64,000 nt of DNA from Scolanthus callimorphus (taxonomy: Eukaryota > Cnidaria > Anthozoa > Actiniaria > Edwardsiidae), in the NCBI GenBank assembly GCA_033964015.1, contig CM066912.1, positions 22,431,073-22,495,072 on the forward strand, in the 5' to 3' direction. The notes beneath the pieces were generated by a model. The model did no database searches and was not told where the DNA came from. It saw nothing but the letters and a program-made list of their open reading frames with translations. Shown here piece by piece: positions 21,696-33,929 of the stretch (its first letter is position 1; every line of letters begins with the position of its first letter). Both the position numbers and the translations under genes were made by a program.

Positions 21696-23763
21696 CTTTA
21701 GTCTAAAAAAAACCTTTGGCAGGCGCGTAGCTACTGGTCAGGGGCCGGTTCCATAAAGATTGGATAAAGTTATCCATGGATAAAAGTTATCTGTTGTATA
21801 GGATTTGTTCAGGATTTATCCGTTGGATAAGCATTTATCTACAGATAACTCTTAACTGACCTTCTAGGAACCATCCCTTGTATACCTCCTGAAGCCCCGA
21901 AAATTCAATAAGTATACAGCACAAAATGGGAGTTGAGCTATGAAAACAATGCAGTGCGTACCTCGTAAAAATGTCTTGGCTACGCGCCTATCGTGATTAC
22001 TTGCGGTACTACTGACAAGGCATTAGTCTGTGCCCTCGCCGGCCGGCAGGATAAAAATTGAAATAACGAATAATTCGGCCTCTTTCGGTACCGTTTTCTC
22101 GTTTCTCATTCAAATTTTTTAGCGTATTTTCTGGTGATTTATCTGCCCATACATTCTCAGCATTTTTTTTTACGTAATTCATCACATACAAACTCAGAAG
22201 TTTTACTGTAATTCTTCACACAAACACTATAGCCTCGAAAGCCTGTGCCCAGACAACACACTTCTTCATTCTTGACAAAATCAAATGGCTCCATATGAGA
22301 CGATATTCCCAGCCAATCATGGGAAAGGTTACTGAAGGTCGTCCCAGGTCGTCCGATATAGGAGAGTCGTTCGATGCCAAAAAGGTGGCTCAGTTGCCTC
22401 AGTACAATGAATCCGATTTGAACATGAAATCTAGAAAATATTGAAATGATTGGAATGATCTTATTGTTATCAGGCAGAAAACAAAACTCTTGTCCTTTTG
22501 AGTTCTTAGTGATAAGTCATGCTGCTAGATCTCCAAAACGAAAAGTAGAATTAAATTCATACTGCGCTGTCTATCTATTTCTGCTACAGGCTCAAGGTGC
22601 GCTAAGACCCAACAACAAAGACACATTTTACTCCAGAATATTCCATTTCAAAATAAAGTCAATCAAGTCTGTATCGATTTATCTTAATTTGCGTCATAAG
22701 CTTCTTGTTTGCATTCCTTGATACGATTATTCTTTCTAACATATACTTATTTAGATTCTTCCAACATAACGCTCTGGCGTTGTCAAGTACAATAGCCTTC
22801 AAGATCACAAGCTGTAAACGTGTGACCCTCTCAATAAAATGCCTGGTCCTGGATGAATTTCAATTTGTATTGACTGATTTTTTTATTGTGCTTTGTCTAG
22901 ACAAAACAGAATCGGTCTAAAGAAAACCTTGCCAAACAGCAGCGAAACTCGTCCCATGTTCAGCCACCGCAAGTAATTACGGTATACAGAACTACTATCC
23001 CTGCATATGTATGAAAGGGAATAAAATATCACTTTGTTCTCTTCTCATAAGAATGCTGTTTGTTCCTCACCTTTAGTTGGCCAAGACTGAAGATTCTCAG
23101 CGTCTTTGCTGCTCGTCAGTTGCGTTCGTGTCTTCCCTGCACAGCAGATCCGAGCAGAACTGTCAGAACTACCGGTGTCTTAAAATTAAAACTTTTGAGT
23201 CGGCCACGAGGGTCTGGGTCCCGCTGAGATGTATTGTGACGACGCGGCAGCTTGCTATAGAGATCAATAAAATCGAAATTAAATCATGTCACGAGAGGGT
23301 AATAAAGGAAAGATTCCATCAACGGCTAGAAGTTGTCACGGCTGTTATGGAATTATTATTACCGCACGGCGCAAGTTGATGGACAGGCTCATACCTAGTC
23401 GTGACTTGCGCTCTGTGTAATCCTCTGCCGTTACTCCGCACGTTTGCGGCGTTACTGTTGCCAGCATTGCGTTACTTGGCACGCGCTCAAAGGCCTATGG
23501 GAAGGCTCGCAAAGGATCATGGGAAGGCGCACAAAGGCTCATGTGAAGGCGCGGCGCGAAAAGGCTGAAGGGTAATATAAAGAAGCCGAAACGGGCAAGG
23601 ACGAAGTTTTCGGCGACCTAACCATGGCATATAGCGCTGACAAATTTTTTTAAAGAAATCAGCAATATTTTAGCATTTTTTTTTTTTTGATGCGAGAATT
23701 TCTAGTAGCATTAAATGTGTTTTACTAGCATAATCGAGAAAGGCCTAGTCACGGTAGCAATAA
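21696..23763. other. Gene-free interval
   Basis: A small hairpin-like repeat with GGTTCCATAAAGATTGGATAA lies at about 21740-21880. Short frames at 22446-22721, 22705-22920 and 23077-23379 (plus) lack recognisable motifs. About 23490-23560 has a loose tandem of GGCTCATGGGAAGGCGC-like units. Confidence 0.4.
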
Positions 23764-24135
23764 GGGACCGGTCATTATTTATGTCGGAGAGGGGGGTGGA
23801 GGAGAAAATACCTGTGATCGAAAAAAATTTTAAGAACCCCCCCTGATAGCATTAATTGTTTTCGGGAGCCCCCCTCTGATAGACTGAAACATTTCAGGAC
23901 CCCCTTCCCCTCCATCCATGTCAGTCAAAATGATTCAAACAGGTCCTGAAGGGGGTCCAAATCCCATTTCTCAGTGTAAAAGTTTCGCAAGATCCCAGTC
24001 TTGAAGTTTTCCCAGTCAAAGTTATCAAAATCCCAGCGTTAAAAAGTGACTTTTAGACACGTGTACAGAGTGTTTGTATTGCAGTCGTAGGGCCAACTTT
24101 TAAAAGCAGTTCCGACTTAAATAATGACCGGTCCC
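23764..24135. mobile_element. Harbinger-like MITE, 372 bp
   Basis: Ends GGGACCGGTCATTATTTA and ATAATGACCGGTCCC are inverted. TAA flanks both sides (23761-23763, 24136-24138), a 3-bp duplication as in PIF/Harbinger elements. Confidence 0.85.
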
Positions 24136-24403
24136 TAAGGTAGAGTCCCTAGGAGCGTCTCTCTGTAACTTAAAGCGCATTGGAAAAAGAAGCCTGTGTT
24201 TATTGTTCTATGAACTTCAGACCTGCTTCATTTTCCCATTCGCTGCTACACCTTCCTACCCCTAGATGGACACTCCTAGGTGATGGACATGTAGGATAAA
24301 CATCCTTACTTGTCGCCCTGCTTATTCCAAATGATTCTACAATACACCGCTTGCAAGAAATTCTGTACTGAAGAGAAAGTTTCGTTCTTCTTTAAGCCTA
24401 GTT

Positions 24404-24516
24404 TCCATATAGTCTTATCTGTCAACCGTGTAACAAAAGAATAATTTCAATTTCCATTGTTTCACGGTCGACTGATGCGACAGATACGACAGATAAGACT
24501 ATATGGAAACCAGGAC
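24404..24516. mobile_element. Short MITE with 25-bp TIRs
   Basis: AGTTTCCATATAGTCTTATC is inverted as GATAAGACTATATGGAAACC. The total length is about 113 bp, without a clear target duplication. Confidence 0.75.
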
Positions 24517-24519
24517 TAA

Positions 24520-24559
24520 TGGGCCGACCATTTAACTCAACTCTTAAATGGTCGGCTCC
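24520..24559. repeat. 40-bp TIR-only relic of the GGGGCCGACC family
   Basis: GGGCCGACCATTTAACTC is followed almost at once by its inverse ending GGTCGGCTCC. Full copies of this family are at 44673-44860 and 51297-51493. Confidence 0.75.
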
Positions 24560-24805
24560 TTAGTTTCTTCCATTGCGCACCACGGGCTAGCTGCGACGCA
24601 CGGTGCAGCTTTATCTGAACAACAGGTGTTACACCTGTTTCAACGTTGTCGTGAAACCATGTATCATGAGGCAAAACGAAGCTGCAGTTCACGTCAAATT
24701 GTGTCTCAAAGTAGTAAACAAGTGCAACATTCGAGGAAAAGTATGAGAAATAGCGTCTTCAATATGCATTGTTCATGGTCTACGTTAGTACGTAGCAACA
24801 TTAAG

Positions 24806-24949
24806 CAATTATTGGATGAGGTTTTTGTGATTTCCAGAATAAACAATATCGAGACAAGTGGAATCAGGCGAGGCCGTAAGGCCTCGCCTGATTCCACTTG
24901 TCTCGATATTGTTTATTCTGGAAATCACAAAAACCGAATTCAATAATTG
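24806..24949. repeat. 144-bp near-perfect hairpin
   Basis: The two arms of about 70 bp are almost perfectly complementary around a GTAA centre (24876-24879): GGCCGTAAGGCC at the middle, CAATTATTGG/CAATAATTG at the ends. It could form a stable cruciform or a long hairpin RNA. Confidence 0.9.
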
Positions 24950-25076
24950 TTTTATTATACATTGATTCAGTGAAAATACTTTTTTTCTGTCAAGCAATTT
25001 CTTTTACACAAGCGCCTTGTTAAATAGGGGAAACATTCAAGGGCTGTAGTCCCATGAAACATTGCGCGCGTAGGAT

Positions 25077-25126
25077 CAAGAATCAGCTAGCTGATTCTTC
25101 AAGAATCAGCATGCTGATTCTTGGAG
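25077..25126. repeat. Pair of short palindromes
   Basis: AAGAATCAGCTAGCTGATTCTT is followed by AAGAATCAGCATGCTGATTC, two adjacent perfect palindromes with the same arm and a different centre (TAGCTA versus CATG). Confidence 0.8.
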
Positions 25127-25779
25127 ACCCTTAAAGTGCGTGATTCCCAAAGTAAAGCGCGCGCTTTTAGCCAATCAGAATCGAGATAGTGAGTACAATG
25201 TATAATAATGATTGAAATCAGTGTTTATACAGGAATCGAGCAACCTTTGAGCTGAGGCGCGCAAGGTATAGAGAGCCGTAAGAGTACATAGACATAGCCT
25301 TTAGACATTTAATTTGGCGAAACAGTCGAAGATATTAATAGTACGCTGGATGTCACTTCATGCATGAATCCCCCTGAAGGGAGGGAAGGGGAGAACTCTG
25401 GCGCGGTGTGGACTTGACCTTGACCGCCCACATGAGTTCCATGGTGTTTCTACGCATGAGGCAGAAACAGTTTTCTAAATATTATAGAATGAGTTACAAA
25501 AAACAGCGGGCTGGAAATGAAAGAAGACAAAATAAAATGTTCAGTTGAATTAAATAGCCCAGAAATAAATAAAACGAAACTCAGGAAAACTATTGAATTT
25601 GATTTGCTTATAGACAGTCTTTGAATTTTTTATCACCCGTTGGCTAAACTAATATTCAACCACCGTGAGCTTCAAATTATCATTCATTCTGTTGCGTGTC
25701 ACTGTGCAAAAAGTGGAATATTCAAGAAAATTCAAGTACGGTATACTCTTGGCTGACTTGACGTCAGTCTAAAGTATTC

Positions 25780-26510
25780 AAGTCGCACTTCACACTTGAC
25801 GTCGGCCTAGAGTATTCATTCAGAACACGGCTGAATACGTGGCGTACTGTGTCACTCTAGAGTTTCCAAAACTGGTATACCTGACGTCTCAAATCATTCA
25901 AGAGTATGACGTGACACGTCAAGTCTTTCAAGCGTATGCTGGTGAAAAATATGATGGTTTTATGGTTGTGCGAAAGTAAAAAAAAACATAGGGGTTACTA
26001 ACCCAAACTCTTAGAAATAAAAGTCCACTTTCTACACACGGCCTGGGATATCTCTTGATAATTCAAGGTGAATCGCTCCGTTTGTTGCGTATTAACATTC
26101 GAAGACGCTGGTATACGTGGCGTACCGCGTCACTCGGGTTCAAGACATAGTGGTATACTTCACGTCTCAAATCATTCAAGAGTATGACGTGACACGCCAA
26201 GTCTTTCAAGCGTATGCGGCATGATTCGTGTCAAAAAATGAGATGGTTTTATGATTGTGCGAAATGAAAAAACATAGGTACACACGCTCGAACTCTAAAA
26301 ATTGAAGAAAAAAAACTCACATTCTACACACAGCCTGGAATCAGGTTATTCTGGCCTGGAATATCATTTAAAAATTCAAGGCGAATCGCTCCATTTGAAG
26401 ACTCTGGTATACGTGGCGTACCGCCGCGTCACTCGATCTCAGGCCGTATACTTCATAACATGACACGTCAGGCTTTCAAGCGTATGCGAATTGAATATGA
26501 TATATTTACG
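25780..26510 (+). repeat. Left subterminal repeat array of the CACTA-like element
   Basis: Three degenerate units of about 260-290 bp contain GGTATACGTGGCGTACCG-like, GAGTATGACGTGACACG and TCTTTCAAGCGTATGC blocks. GTATAC/CGTATGC words dominate. Confidence 0.8.
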
Positions 26511-27346
26511 CGAGCATTTGAAAAGTAAGTGAACGTTCTGCCATTGTAAATCATCACACGGCTAAAAGAATAATGCTTTTCATAGGTGTCCGATGTCCGG
26601 GGATTCGAGCTTAGTTGATCGGGTGGGCTTCCTGTGATATATCGTCACGTGATCTTCATTTCAAATTTCAGGGGCGGCTACTCAGTTGCTCAGATTTAGT
26701 TCGTTGCTCTTTCGCTTTATTCAACTAGTGCTGCGATGTTTTACGGACTTTTTCCACGGAAATATGCCATAATATGCTGCAAGGGCCCTGCAATGAGCGA
26801 TGATGATTATCTTTAAGTAAGAAAGTACAAAATCGGTAAGTATTTTACTTGATAGTTGCTTTTGTTTGATGATTTTGTAAGTCGAATGTTTGTGTGTTAT
26901 AAGATAGGAAGGCCCGAAATACAGTTTCCCTGAAATGAACTCTCGTCTTTTACACACGTCCCTGCGTTAATTGTACCTACAAAACCGGTGAAAAAATGTA
27001 TGATATATATATTTGGTACAGAAAAGAATCTTTTGGTAGTTATTTTTAGTTATAATTTTCGATTTTTGGCGAACAGTAGATGGTATTGAGATTGCCCACC
27101 TAAATTAAACTAACGTAAACTTGACTGTAAGGTCATTCTAGTTTCTTTGTTTCTCTAGGCTAATCTTTGCTCTATTGTCATTCTTGCAGTGAAGATTATG
27201 AACAGACTTCTTTTAACAGAGGGATGGAAATAAACAATCAGTGGCCATGACCCCAGCCTGTGTTTGACTAGTGTCTCAGATTCAGTAAGGTAAAAATATA
27301 CATATAGTACTAGTAGGCCATTTACAAACAGTAAAAATTCATTTAG

Positions 27347-27608
27347 TAGAGTGGTTTTCATCCGGCTGTGAAACAAAACTAATAGTCAATGTTTAATAGT
27401 GTCTACTAGTCATAATTCCAAAGGAGAATAATAGTAATATAATATCTCGTTTATTCCAACCTTTCGCAGCTAAAAAGCTGAATTACAGGCTGGTCATTTA
27501 CATGGACATATATAATAAAAATACAATAAAAATACCTTCATAGTGTATAGTAGTGCATGTACGTATATTTCTTAGTATCTATTTCACAGCCGGATATAAA
27601 CCATTCTA
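27347..27608. mobile_element. MITE with TA duplication inside the CACTA-like element
   Basis: TAGAGTGGTTTTCATCCGGC is inverted as GCCGGATATAAACCATTCTA. The TA at both ends fits a Tc1/mariner-type target site. Confidence 0.7.
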
Positions 27609-28190
27609 AGAACCTAGAATTTATGAACATGTTAGGCTAAAACAGAAAGAACATACCGGTATAAACAAGTTGAAACCTGTAACAAACATATATCGCTTTA
27701 GTAAGCTGCGGAGTATTCACATTTTTAAAAATGATGTTGTTGCAAGACTTCAAGATGTTAAATGTTAGAGTATACTATTACTACTTACCACTGTTGCTCT
27801 ACATTATTTGAGCAAAAAAATGAAATATTATTAAAAGAAAACCTGCTTGGGTAAGCAGGCAAGAGTTCATTATTAACCAAATGTGGTCATTAACTCTTAC
27901 TTGCGGGTTTTTACTGCAGGACATGACAATATGACAAAATGTAAAAGCATAAATAAAGTGATCAAAATAATTCAGGACAATTTAACTAATTATGCAGTTT
28001 GTATATTTTCTAGGGAGGATGAACATCACTAGAGTGTCTGAGTGTTGGGAGAGAAATAGCTGAAAATTCAGGCTAGTGACACCAAAGCTGGTTCAACAGC
28101 TGAAAACTGAAAGTGGGGATAAATTATTCCTTTAGCCTGAATGGGCACTGAACCGATAGCCCTTTATGCCAAAGGCCAAATGGACTGGTA

Positions 28191-28322
28191 TTGACTCAGA
28201 GGCCATGAGGGTGAGAAGAAGAATTGTTTTAGTCAAATCACACTATACGTCAAATGGACCTACGTACTAGTGTGATTTGACTAAAACAATTATTCCTCTC
28301 GCCCTCATTGCCTCTGAGTCAA
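28191..28322. repeat. Hairpin with GTTTTAGTCAAATCACACTA arms
   Basis: TTGACTCAGAGGCCATGAGG and its inverse near 28303-28322 bound a 132-bp hairpin whose inner arms read TTTAGTCAAATCACACTA. Related phrases occur at 61110-61340. Confidence 0.8.
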
Positions 28323-28530
28323 TATTCCATCAGCCCAATTCTGGCTCGAGGAATAATATTGTTAAATATTAAAGTGGTTTCTGTAGTTCTGTGAACTCTG
28401 TGCTGGCTAATTAATTGTGTTTTCCGAGCGTTCTTGTAGAATCAAACCTGGTAGCTTTTGTGTGTGGGATCGAAGGAAACTGCTAAAAGTTTAGAGTTCA
28501 TGTATGAAAAAACAGAGCTACATACTAGGA

Positions 28531-29131
28531 TAGGCCGTTATCATGCATAATTATATAGCCAGTGCAAAATCCATTGTTGTCAACTGTCCAATTTTGTTTA
28601 AATTGGACTGAAATTGGACAATTTCTGCATTTTATCATTCAGAATATAATTAATAAGTAACAGGACTTGCAGCCGAGTCCAGACGAATCATCCATTTTTT
28701 TTTAATTGGACAGCATGGAGTCCTATTATATATGCAAATTGATTAATAATATTTAATAGTTATTAGAAAATGAAATCCAGTTTTCAAATCTACACACCGT
28801 ATTAGTAAAATTGCAAAGTTTCAAAAGAATTGCTTGAAAACTGGCTAAGATATGAATTTTACTTTTTACAAAAAAAAATGTATTGGCAAATCCCTCGAGT
28901 CTAGGGTGGACAGGCATCCATGCCTGTCCAGTCTTGTTTCAATGTATTTGCCCATACATTTCTTGCAAAAGCCTGAATACAAAGTGTTGAAAATTAATAT
29001 CTCAGTCAGTTTTCAAGCAATCTTCAGAAAACCTTGCAATTTTACTAATACAGATGTGTAGAATTAAAAACTGGATTCTTTTTTTGATAACTATTACATA
29101 GTATTAATCAATTTTGCGTGATAACGGCCTA
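28531..29131. mobile_element. Palindromic element, 601 bp, inside the CACTA-like element
   Basis: TAGGCCGTTATCA is inverted as TGATAACGGCCTA. Inner arms (GAAAACTGGCTAAGATATG versus ATCTCAGTCAGTTTTC, ATTAGTAAAATTGCAA versus TTGCAATTTTACTAAT) keep the whole element foldable. Confidence 0.75.
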
Positions 29132-29369
29132 TTATTCAAGAGTTCTACACAGCTACCAAATTTTGTGATTATTAAAATCTGAAAATAATTTTTGCAATCC
29201 TTTACATCGAAATGACCTCAAATTTTCATTCTGAAAATTTTCTTTACTAGTTTCAGTTGTAATGCTTCTAGTTGGTGATTTAAAGATTTTGATGTTTTAG
29301 GTAACTCTAGGGAGAGGCCAAACCAGCTCAACATTTTATTCAAATTCAATCAACATCGGATCAAAGATC

Positions 29370-29405
29370 AATTACATAATAATAATAATAATATTAATAA
29401 TCAGT
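29370..29405 (+). repeat. (AAT)n microsatellite
   Basis: Runs of AAT/ATT units with one interruption. Confidence 0.85.
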
Positions 29406-30244
29406 TTAATTACTCTTTTCGTAGCTTAACAGCTAAATTACAAGAGTGGTCAGTATTCAATTCAATTTACATACATCTCACACACATCAACTATATCTAT
29501 ATGTGACAAACATGCCTAATCGCTTTGTCGAGGCCACAGCTGGGTCACCCCCAGCAGCGCCAGACATATGTAGATCTAGATTTTTTTAGTACAGGTCAAA
29601 AGCTTGACTTGGCATCATATTTGGCAGGTATCATCCTACTTTATACCCATGATTTTGGGCAGTTGGAGAGTTTTAGGCCTTCAAAAACACATCATGTCAA
29701 AAAGAATTGAAGAGCAAATAAAAACTGACTTGACATGTCATTGTCAAAAGGTCCTCAACTAGTTTAGATTGATTAACATGCAGACATTTTGCTAAAAAAA
29801 ATATGAACCCCCTGACATACTCACTATGTAATATTCTTTCATGTTAGAACTTGAATTTTGGCGCATGAAGAGGACGAAACGAGTTAGAATCAAACATATG
29901 TTCATTAAACCATGTTATGTTTTGAGATGCTGTATATAATGACTAAATATGATTACCATTAAATACATTATTGAAAAAGTGTTATGGTGTATATAATTTT
30001 AAATGGCCCACTCAGGGGTAGAATTATTTCTTTTTACAGCTGCCATTTGAGAGTGGGCCATTTTCTGGAGAAGCCGTTTTAGTACCTGTGAACTCCACAG
30101 CCCCGCATAAGTTCAACTCGACCCAAAAAGCCACTGATTCGCTACCAAATGTGAATCCTGTTCAAACTTGTAATAGGGCCAAATTGGCCTAGAAAAAAAG
30201 ACCAAAATAGCCACCCAAAACAGTACCAAACTTTGCTCACCGAA

Positions 30245-30900
30245 AGAGCACCACATTTACACTTTTACCCGCTGGTTACATGTTGTTCATCGCGATTTCG
30301 AACTGAACACGACAGTAGTATACGTAAAATATTCGGACGTTTGCGGGCTGCATGCACGTTGGTCGCGAAGTTTTCAAACTGAATACGCTGGTATACGTAA
30401 GATATTCGGGCGGCGTTTGCGTGCTGGTTAGTTGATCATCGCGATTTCAAGCTGAACACGGCAGCATACGTAAGGTATTCGGACGTTTACGAGCTGGTTG
30501 CGCATTTGTCGTGAAGTTTTGAAATTGAATACGTCGGTATACGTGAGATATTCGGACGTTTGCGCGCAAGTTACATGTTGGCCATCGCGATTTCAAACTG
30601 AACACGTCAGTATACGTGAGATATCCGAACGTTTGACGGCTGGTCTAACGATTTTAGACACAACATGCCAAGCATATGTAAGGTTTCTTAACTATGCAAG
30701 CGAAACACCTCCCATTTTCAAGCGTATCCCATTTGAATATCTGAAGTAATTCAAGGGTATGCATTTGAATTCGGAAAAACGCGGCGAATTCAAGTTTCAT
30801 ACTCTAGAGTGACGTGACGACAATCCGATTTGAAAATTTCAGAAGATCCTTGAACACTTGAAGTATACCCATCCGTATTCGAGCGTATACGGGCCCGAAT
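30245..30900 (-). repeat. Right subterminal repeat array of the CACTA-like element
   Basis: About six units of some 70-75 bp share TATACGTGAGATATTCGGACG and GATTTCAAACTGAACACG-type phrases (for example near 30320, 30395, 30465, 30540, 30610). The GTATACGT core is shared with the left array. Confidence 0.8.
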
Positions 30901-30923
30901 ATTCGGCTTTTTGCACAGTGTGT

Positions 30924-32325
30924 ATTTTAATTCTTACCTACGACCAGCAGATATGTGATAACAGGATGTAAGAAAGAAAATTCATTTTCGCCAAACGCGA
31001 AATTTAGTCCAATTCAACAGACAACAGACCGACAAAACACTAAAATAGAGCGCTTGGCGCGGCAAGCAAATCCGATCCCATTTTTCGCAAAGTCGATCGC
31101 TCGTATAATCGCACCGGCCGGCTGACTTAGTAATAACAACGTTCTCCTGTCAACTATTTTATGCTAATGTAATTTCCCCAGAGCAAAACTTGACCAGTTC
31201 AAGTTCTGCTCAAGATATTTAGCCCATATAAACTGGATTGTGAAAAATTATCAAAATGGTTTGACAAAAAATAAAGACACGAAAACTGAACAATAACTTG
31301 CTGGTTAAATAGATATTCAAATGTCATTATTTTATACTTACGTGATTTCCTTTGAGAAAAAATAACACTTTCTAATCGGTCGTCTTTTCGCCAGCGTTTT
31401 CACTATAAAGAGTAAGAAATTTCGTGAAATTTTAGCGATGTTTCACAAGACTTTCGCTGTGTCCAGCCGCATTTGACCACGCTTGCTTCTTGTGGTTGAA
31501 GTCAATCGGTACATAAATTAGGACCAGTAACAAAAGCAGTAGCTCACGAGTTCGCTGACGACAAAGAGTCCTTCCGTGGCGCTCTACCTACTCGGGGCAG
31601 AATTTGGCGAATGGTCGGCGATAATCCTTTTAAATTTTGAATGGAACAAAAAAGGGCGACGGATTTCCTGTAATCTTGCCAGGCTCTAGCTATGCGTTGC
31701 TTTTATACGAGCTGACGAATCACAAGAAATCAGACCACGTTGTCTTATGAGTGTCTTGAATTGAATGGTAATGTAAACTGATTGGTTCGCTAGAAATCAC
31801 CAGATGGCACGAGTTTCTCCAATTTGCTCGTGAAAAAGGGATAGCTTGAGTGTTCATTTAGTTTAAAAAAGCAAAACACAAATTGATGAATTTTCTCCTG
31901 TGAATTGAATCTGATTACTATTATTTTTTTTTCTATTTTTATCTTTTTCTATTGTTTCTAACTAAAGCCCATCTGCTAGAAATCGTCTTTTTTCCACCAA
32001 GCCAAAAAGAAAATAATAAATATTTTTACTTTAAACCCGTCGAATCTCGAGACTGAAAATTTATTCAATCCTTGTGACTTGTCCGCCACTAGACTGACAT
32101 GACTAGAGAGAGTCCAATCTTACACCTTGTGGCACCACAATTGAATTTGGGTAACTTTGAACAAACGCATGCCTTATCGGATTTTTCCTGTTTTCTTCAG
32201 CACACAATCTGTCTTGTTTTATTCTCTTGCGGGCTTTTCAGCCGTTTTGAACAAAAAATACAACCTCCACGCTCAAGCTCGATGAATCTAGCACCTTATC
32301 AGCGGGTTGGAGTCTAGAAAGTGGC
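30924..32325. other. Gene-free interval
   Basis: Nothing coding is recognised; the sequence is AT-rich and apparently unique, with no clear terminal repeats. Confidence 0.4.
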
Positions 32326-32455
32326 GGAAATTTACTAACAGCCCGCCTATACCTGGCTACTCTTTCTTCCCTCGCGCAATTAGAATTTGGAACTCCATTC
32401 CATCTTCAGAAATTTCGACCACCAATTCATTGACAGTTTTATATCATTCGCCGTG
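32326..32455 (+). pseudogene. LINE reverse transcriptase C-terminal scrap
   Basis: The frame reads NSPPIPGYSFFPRAIRIWN then SIPSSEISTTNSL. YSFFPRTIR.WNSLP is the common C-terminal signature of cnidarian LINE proteins. Only about 40 residues survive. Confidence 0.6.
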
Positions 32456-32943
32456 CCTGCAGTTAGGAGGAAACACCGTCCTTCCTCCGTAGGCTATAAA
32501 ATCGACCCCCTAATCTAGAAGGGGAAAGTATATCTAAAAACGTCAGGCCGATTTTACTAAACGTCTATGACGTATGCTCTTTTTTATTTAATACCTTTTT
32601 CGTTTCAAGTGACTCAGAATTATTCGTACATTTTGATCTCGCCAACGTCAGCTGGCGAATTCAAGAATAGGAGTGGGAAAGGAATAAGTTTCTTACCTTT
32701 TGGTGGTGCGCGTCGACTGCTGATTTTGGTGGTGCGCGCGGACTTTTGTCAGCAGCGCGCCTGCATTCTAATCACATACGATTCTCGACCAATCAGAACG
32801 GCCGATTTAAAAACGACAACGTTGTTCTATAACAATTAGACTACGATTTAGAGTTTTCTGCGCCAAGTTGACTGTTTGACTATATAACGCCAGCCACTGT
32901 TTATCAACGTTACCATTCCAATGCTTGTGCCAACCGTGAATTA

Positions 32944-33099
32944 GCCGAACACACTAGAGACGAGTTTACCGTCTGAGGCGAGAGTTTCTCGTTGAACGTG
33001 TGGTTCCCTGGGCTTTGGCGATAATAAGCCGACTAGTTTCCGACTAGAATTCACATACAGGAAATTTTCCTGACGAGATCGTCTCTAGTGTGAATTCGG
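32944..33099. repeat. Short inverted-repeat element
   Basis: CCGAACACACTAGAGACGAG at the left is matched by the inverse GTCTCTAGTGTGAATTCGG at the right. Confidence 0.65.
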
Positions 33100-33291
33100 A
33101 TGTTTTGAAAAGCGCCATTTGTACTGTGAACCAATCGATCTCTGGGAATGCACTGCCAAAATATGGTCATTGGAACGCCAATAGCTGTCTTCTGTACACA
33201 ACATATAAATGGCCGCCACCAGAGCCTCCCATGTTAAGTGACGAGCCGGGGAGCTCTGGGTACGAGAATGCGTTCCTCGTCGGCTAAGGGC

Positions 33292-33675
33292 TAGTCCAGT
33301 CCCTGAACTCTCCTTCGCGGCTCCGTTGTTTCCTGTGGTCGCCGAAAGGAGAGTCCAGAAACCTTTGGATGCGCATGCGCTAGATCTGACCAAGAACTTG
33401 GGTTTTATTGTTAGTGCGCATGATCCAAATACCGTTGTCGGAAATTGATTGTTGGCTATATGAGTTTTGTCCATCAAGATAGGACGCCCTTGTGACCGTA
33501 ACCGCTAAAATTCAACAAACAATCTTGGACAACGGTGTTTGGATCATGCGCACTAACGAAAAAACCCAAGTTCTTGGTCAGATCTAGCGCATGCGCATCC
33601 AAAGGTTTCTGGACTCTCCTTTCGGCGACCACAGGAAACAACGGAGCCGCGAAGGAGAGTTCAGGGACTGGACTA
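33292..33675. mobile_element. Foldback MITE with 9-bp duplication (family 2)
   Basis: Arms of about 160 bp (starting TAGTCCAGTCCCTGAACTCT) are nearly perfectly inverted. GCTAAGGGC flanks both ends (33283-33291, 33676-33684). Confidence 0.92.
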
Positions 33676-33709
33676 GCTAAGGGCCTGCTCACATGAGGCA
33701 AGATATCTC

Positions 33710-33929
33710 CAATCTCGTACCCAGAGCCCGTCATCTTTTGGCCAGCGGCAAGATTCAGGGCTCTGGGGGAATCCGATTTGTGAGCATGCGTGGTAGGTCA
33801 GAAACGTAACGAACTTTCATACAACGTTCAAACCGGAAACCCAGAATCTGGGTTTTAAAAAAATCGATTCCCCCAGAGCCCTGAATCTTGCCGCTGGCCA
33901 AAAGATGACGGGCTCTGGGTACAAGATTG
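33710..33929. mobile_element. MITE with 9-bp duplication (family 3)
   Basis: CAATCTCGTACCCAGAGC is inverted as GCTCTGGGTACAAGATTG, with arms of about 60 bp. AGATATCTC flanks both ends (33701-33709, 33930-33938). The TIR shares CTCGTACCCAGAGC with family 1. Confidence 0.92.

Larger units (their letters stand above)
25700..30920. mobile_element. CACTA/EnSpm-like element, 5.2 kb, apparently non-autonomous
   Basis: The left end CACTGTGCAAAAAG (25700-25713) is exactly inverted at the right (CTTTTTGCACAGTG, 30907-30920). GAATATTC follows inside on both sides. TGT flanks both ends (25697-25699, 30921-30923), a 3-bp duplication. CACTG termini, 3-bp duplications and arrays of subterminal repeats are hallmarks of the CACTA/EnSpm superfamily. 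No reading frame above about 90 codons is present inside, so transposase must come from elsewhere. Several smaller elements are nested inside. Confidence 0.85.

Noticed and set aside
23077..23379. 100-codon plus-strand frame
   Set aside because: No motif or splice support; it looks like chance.
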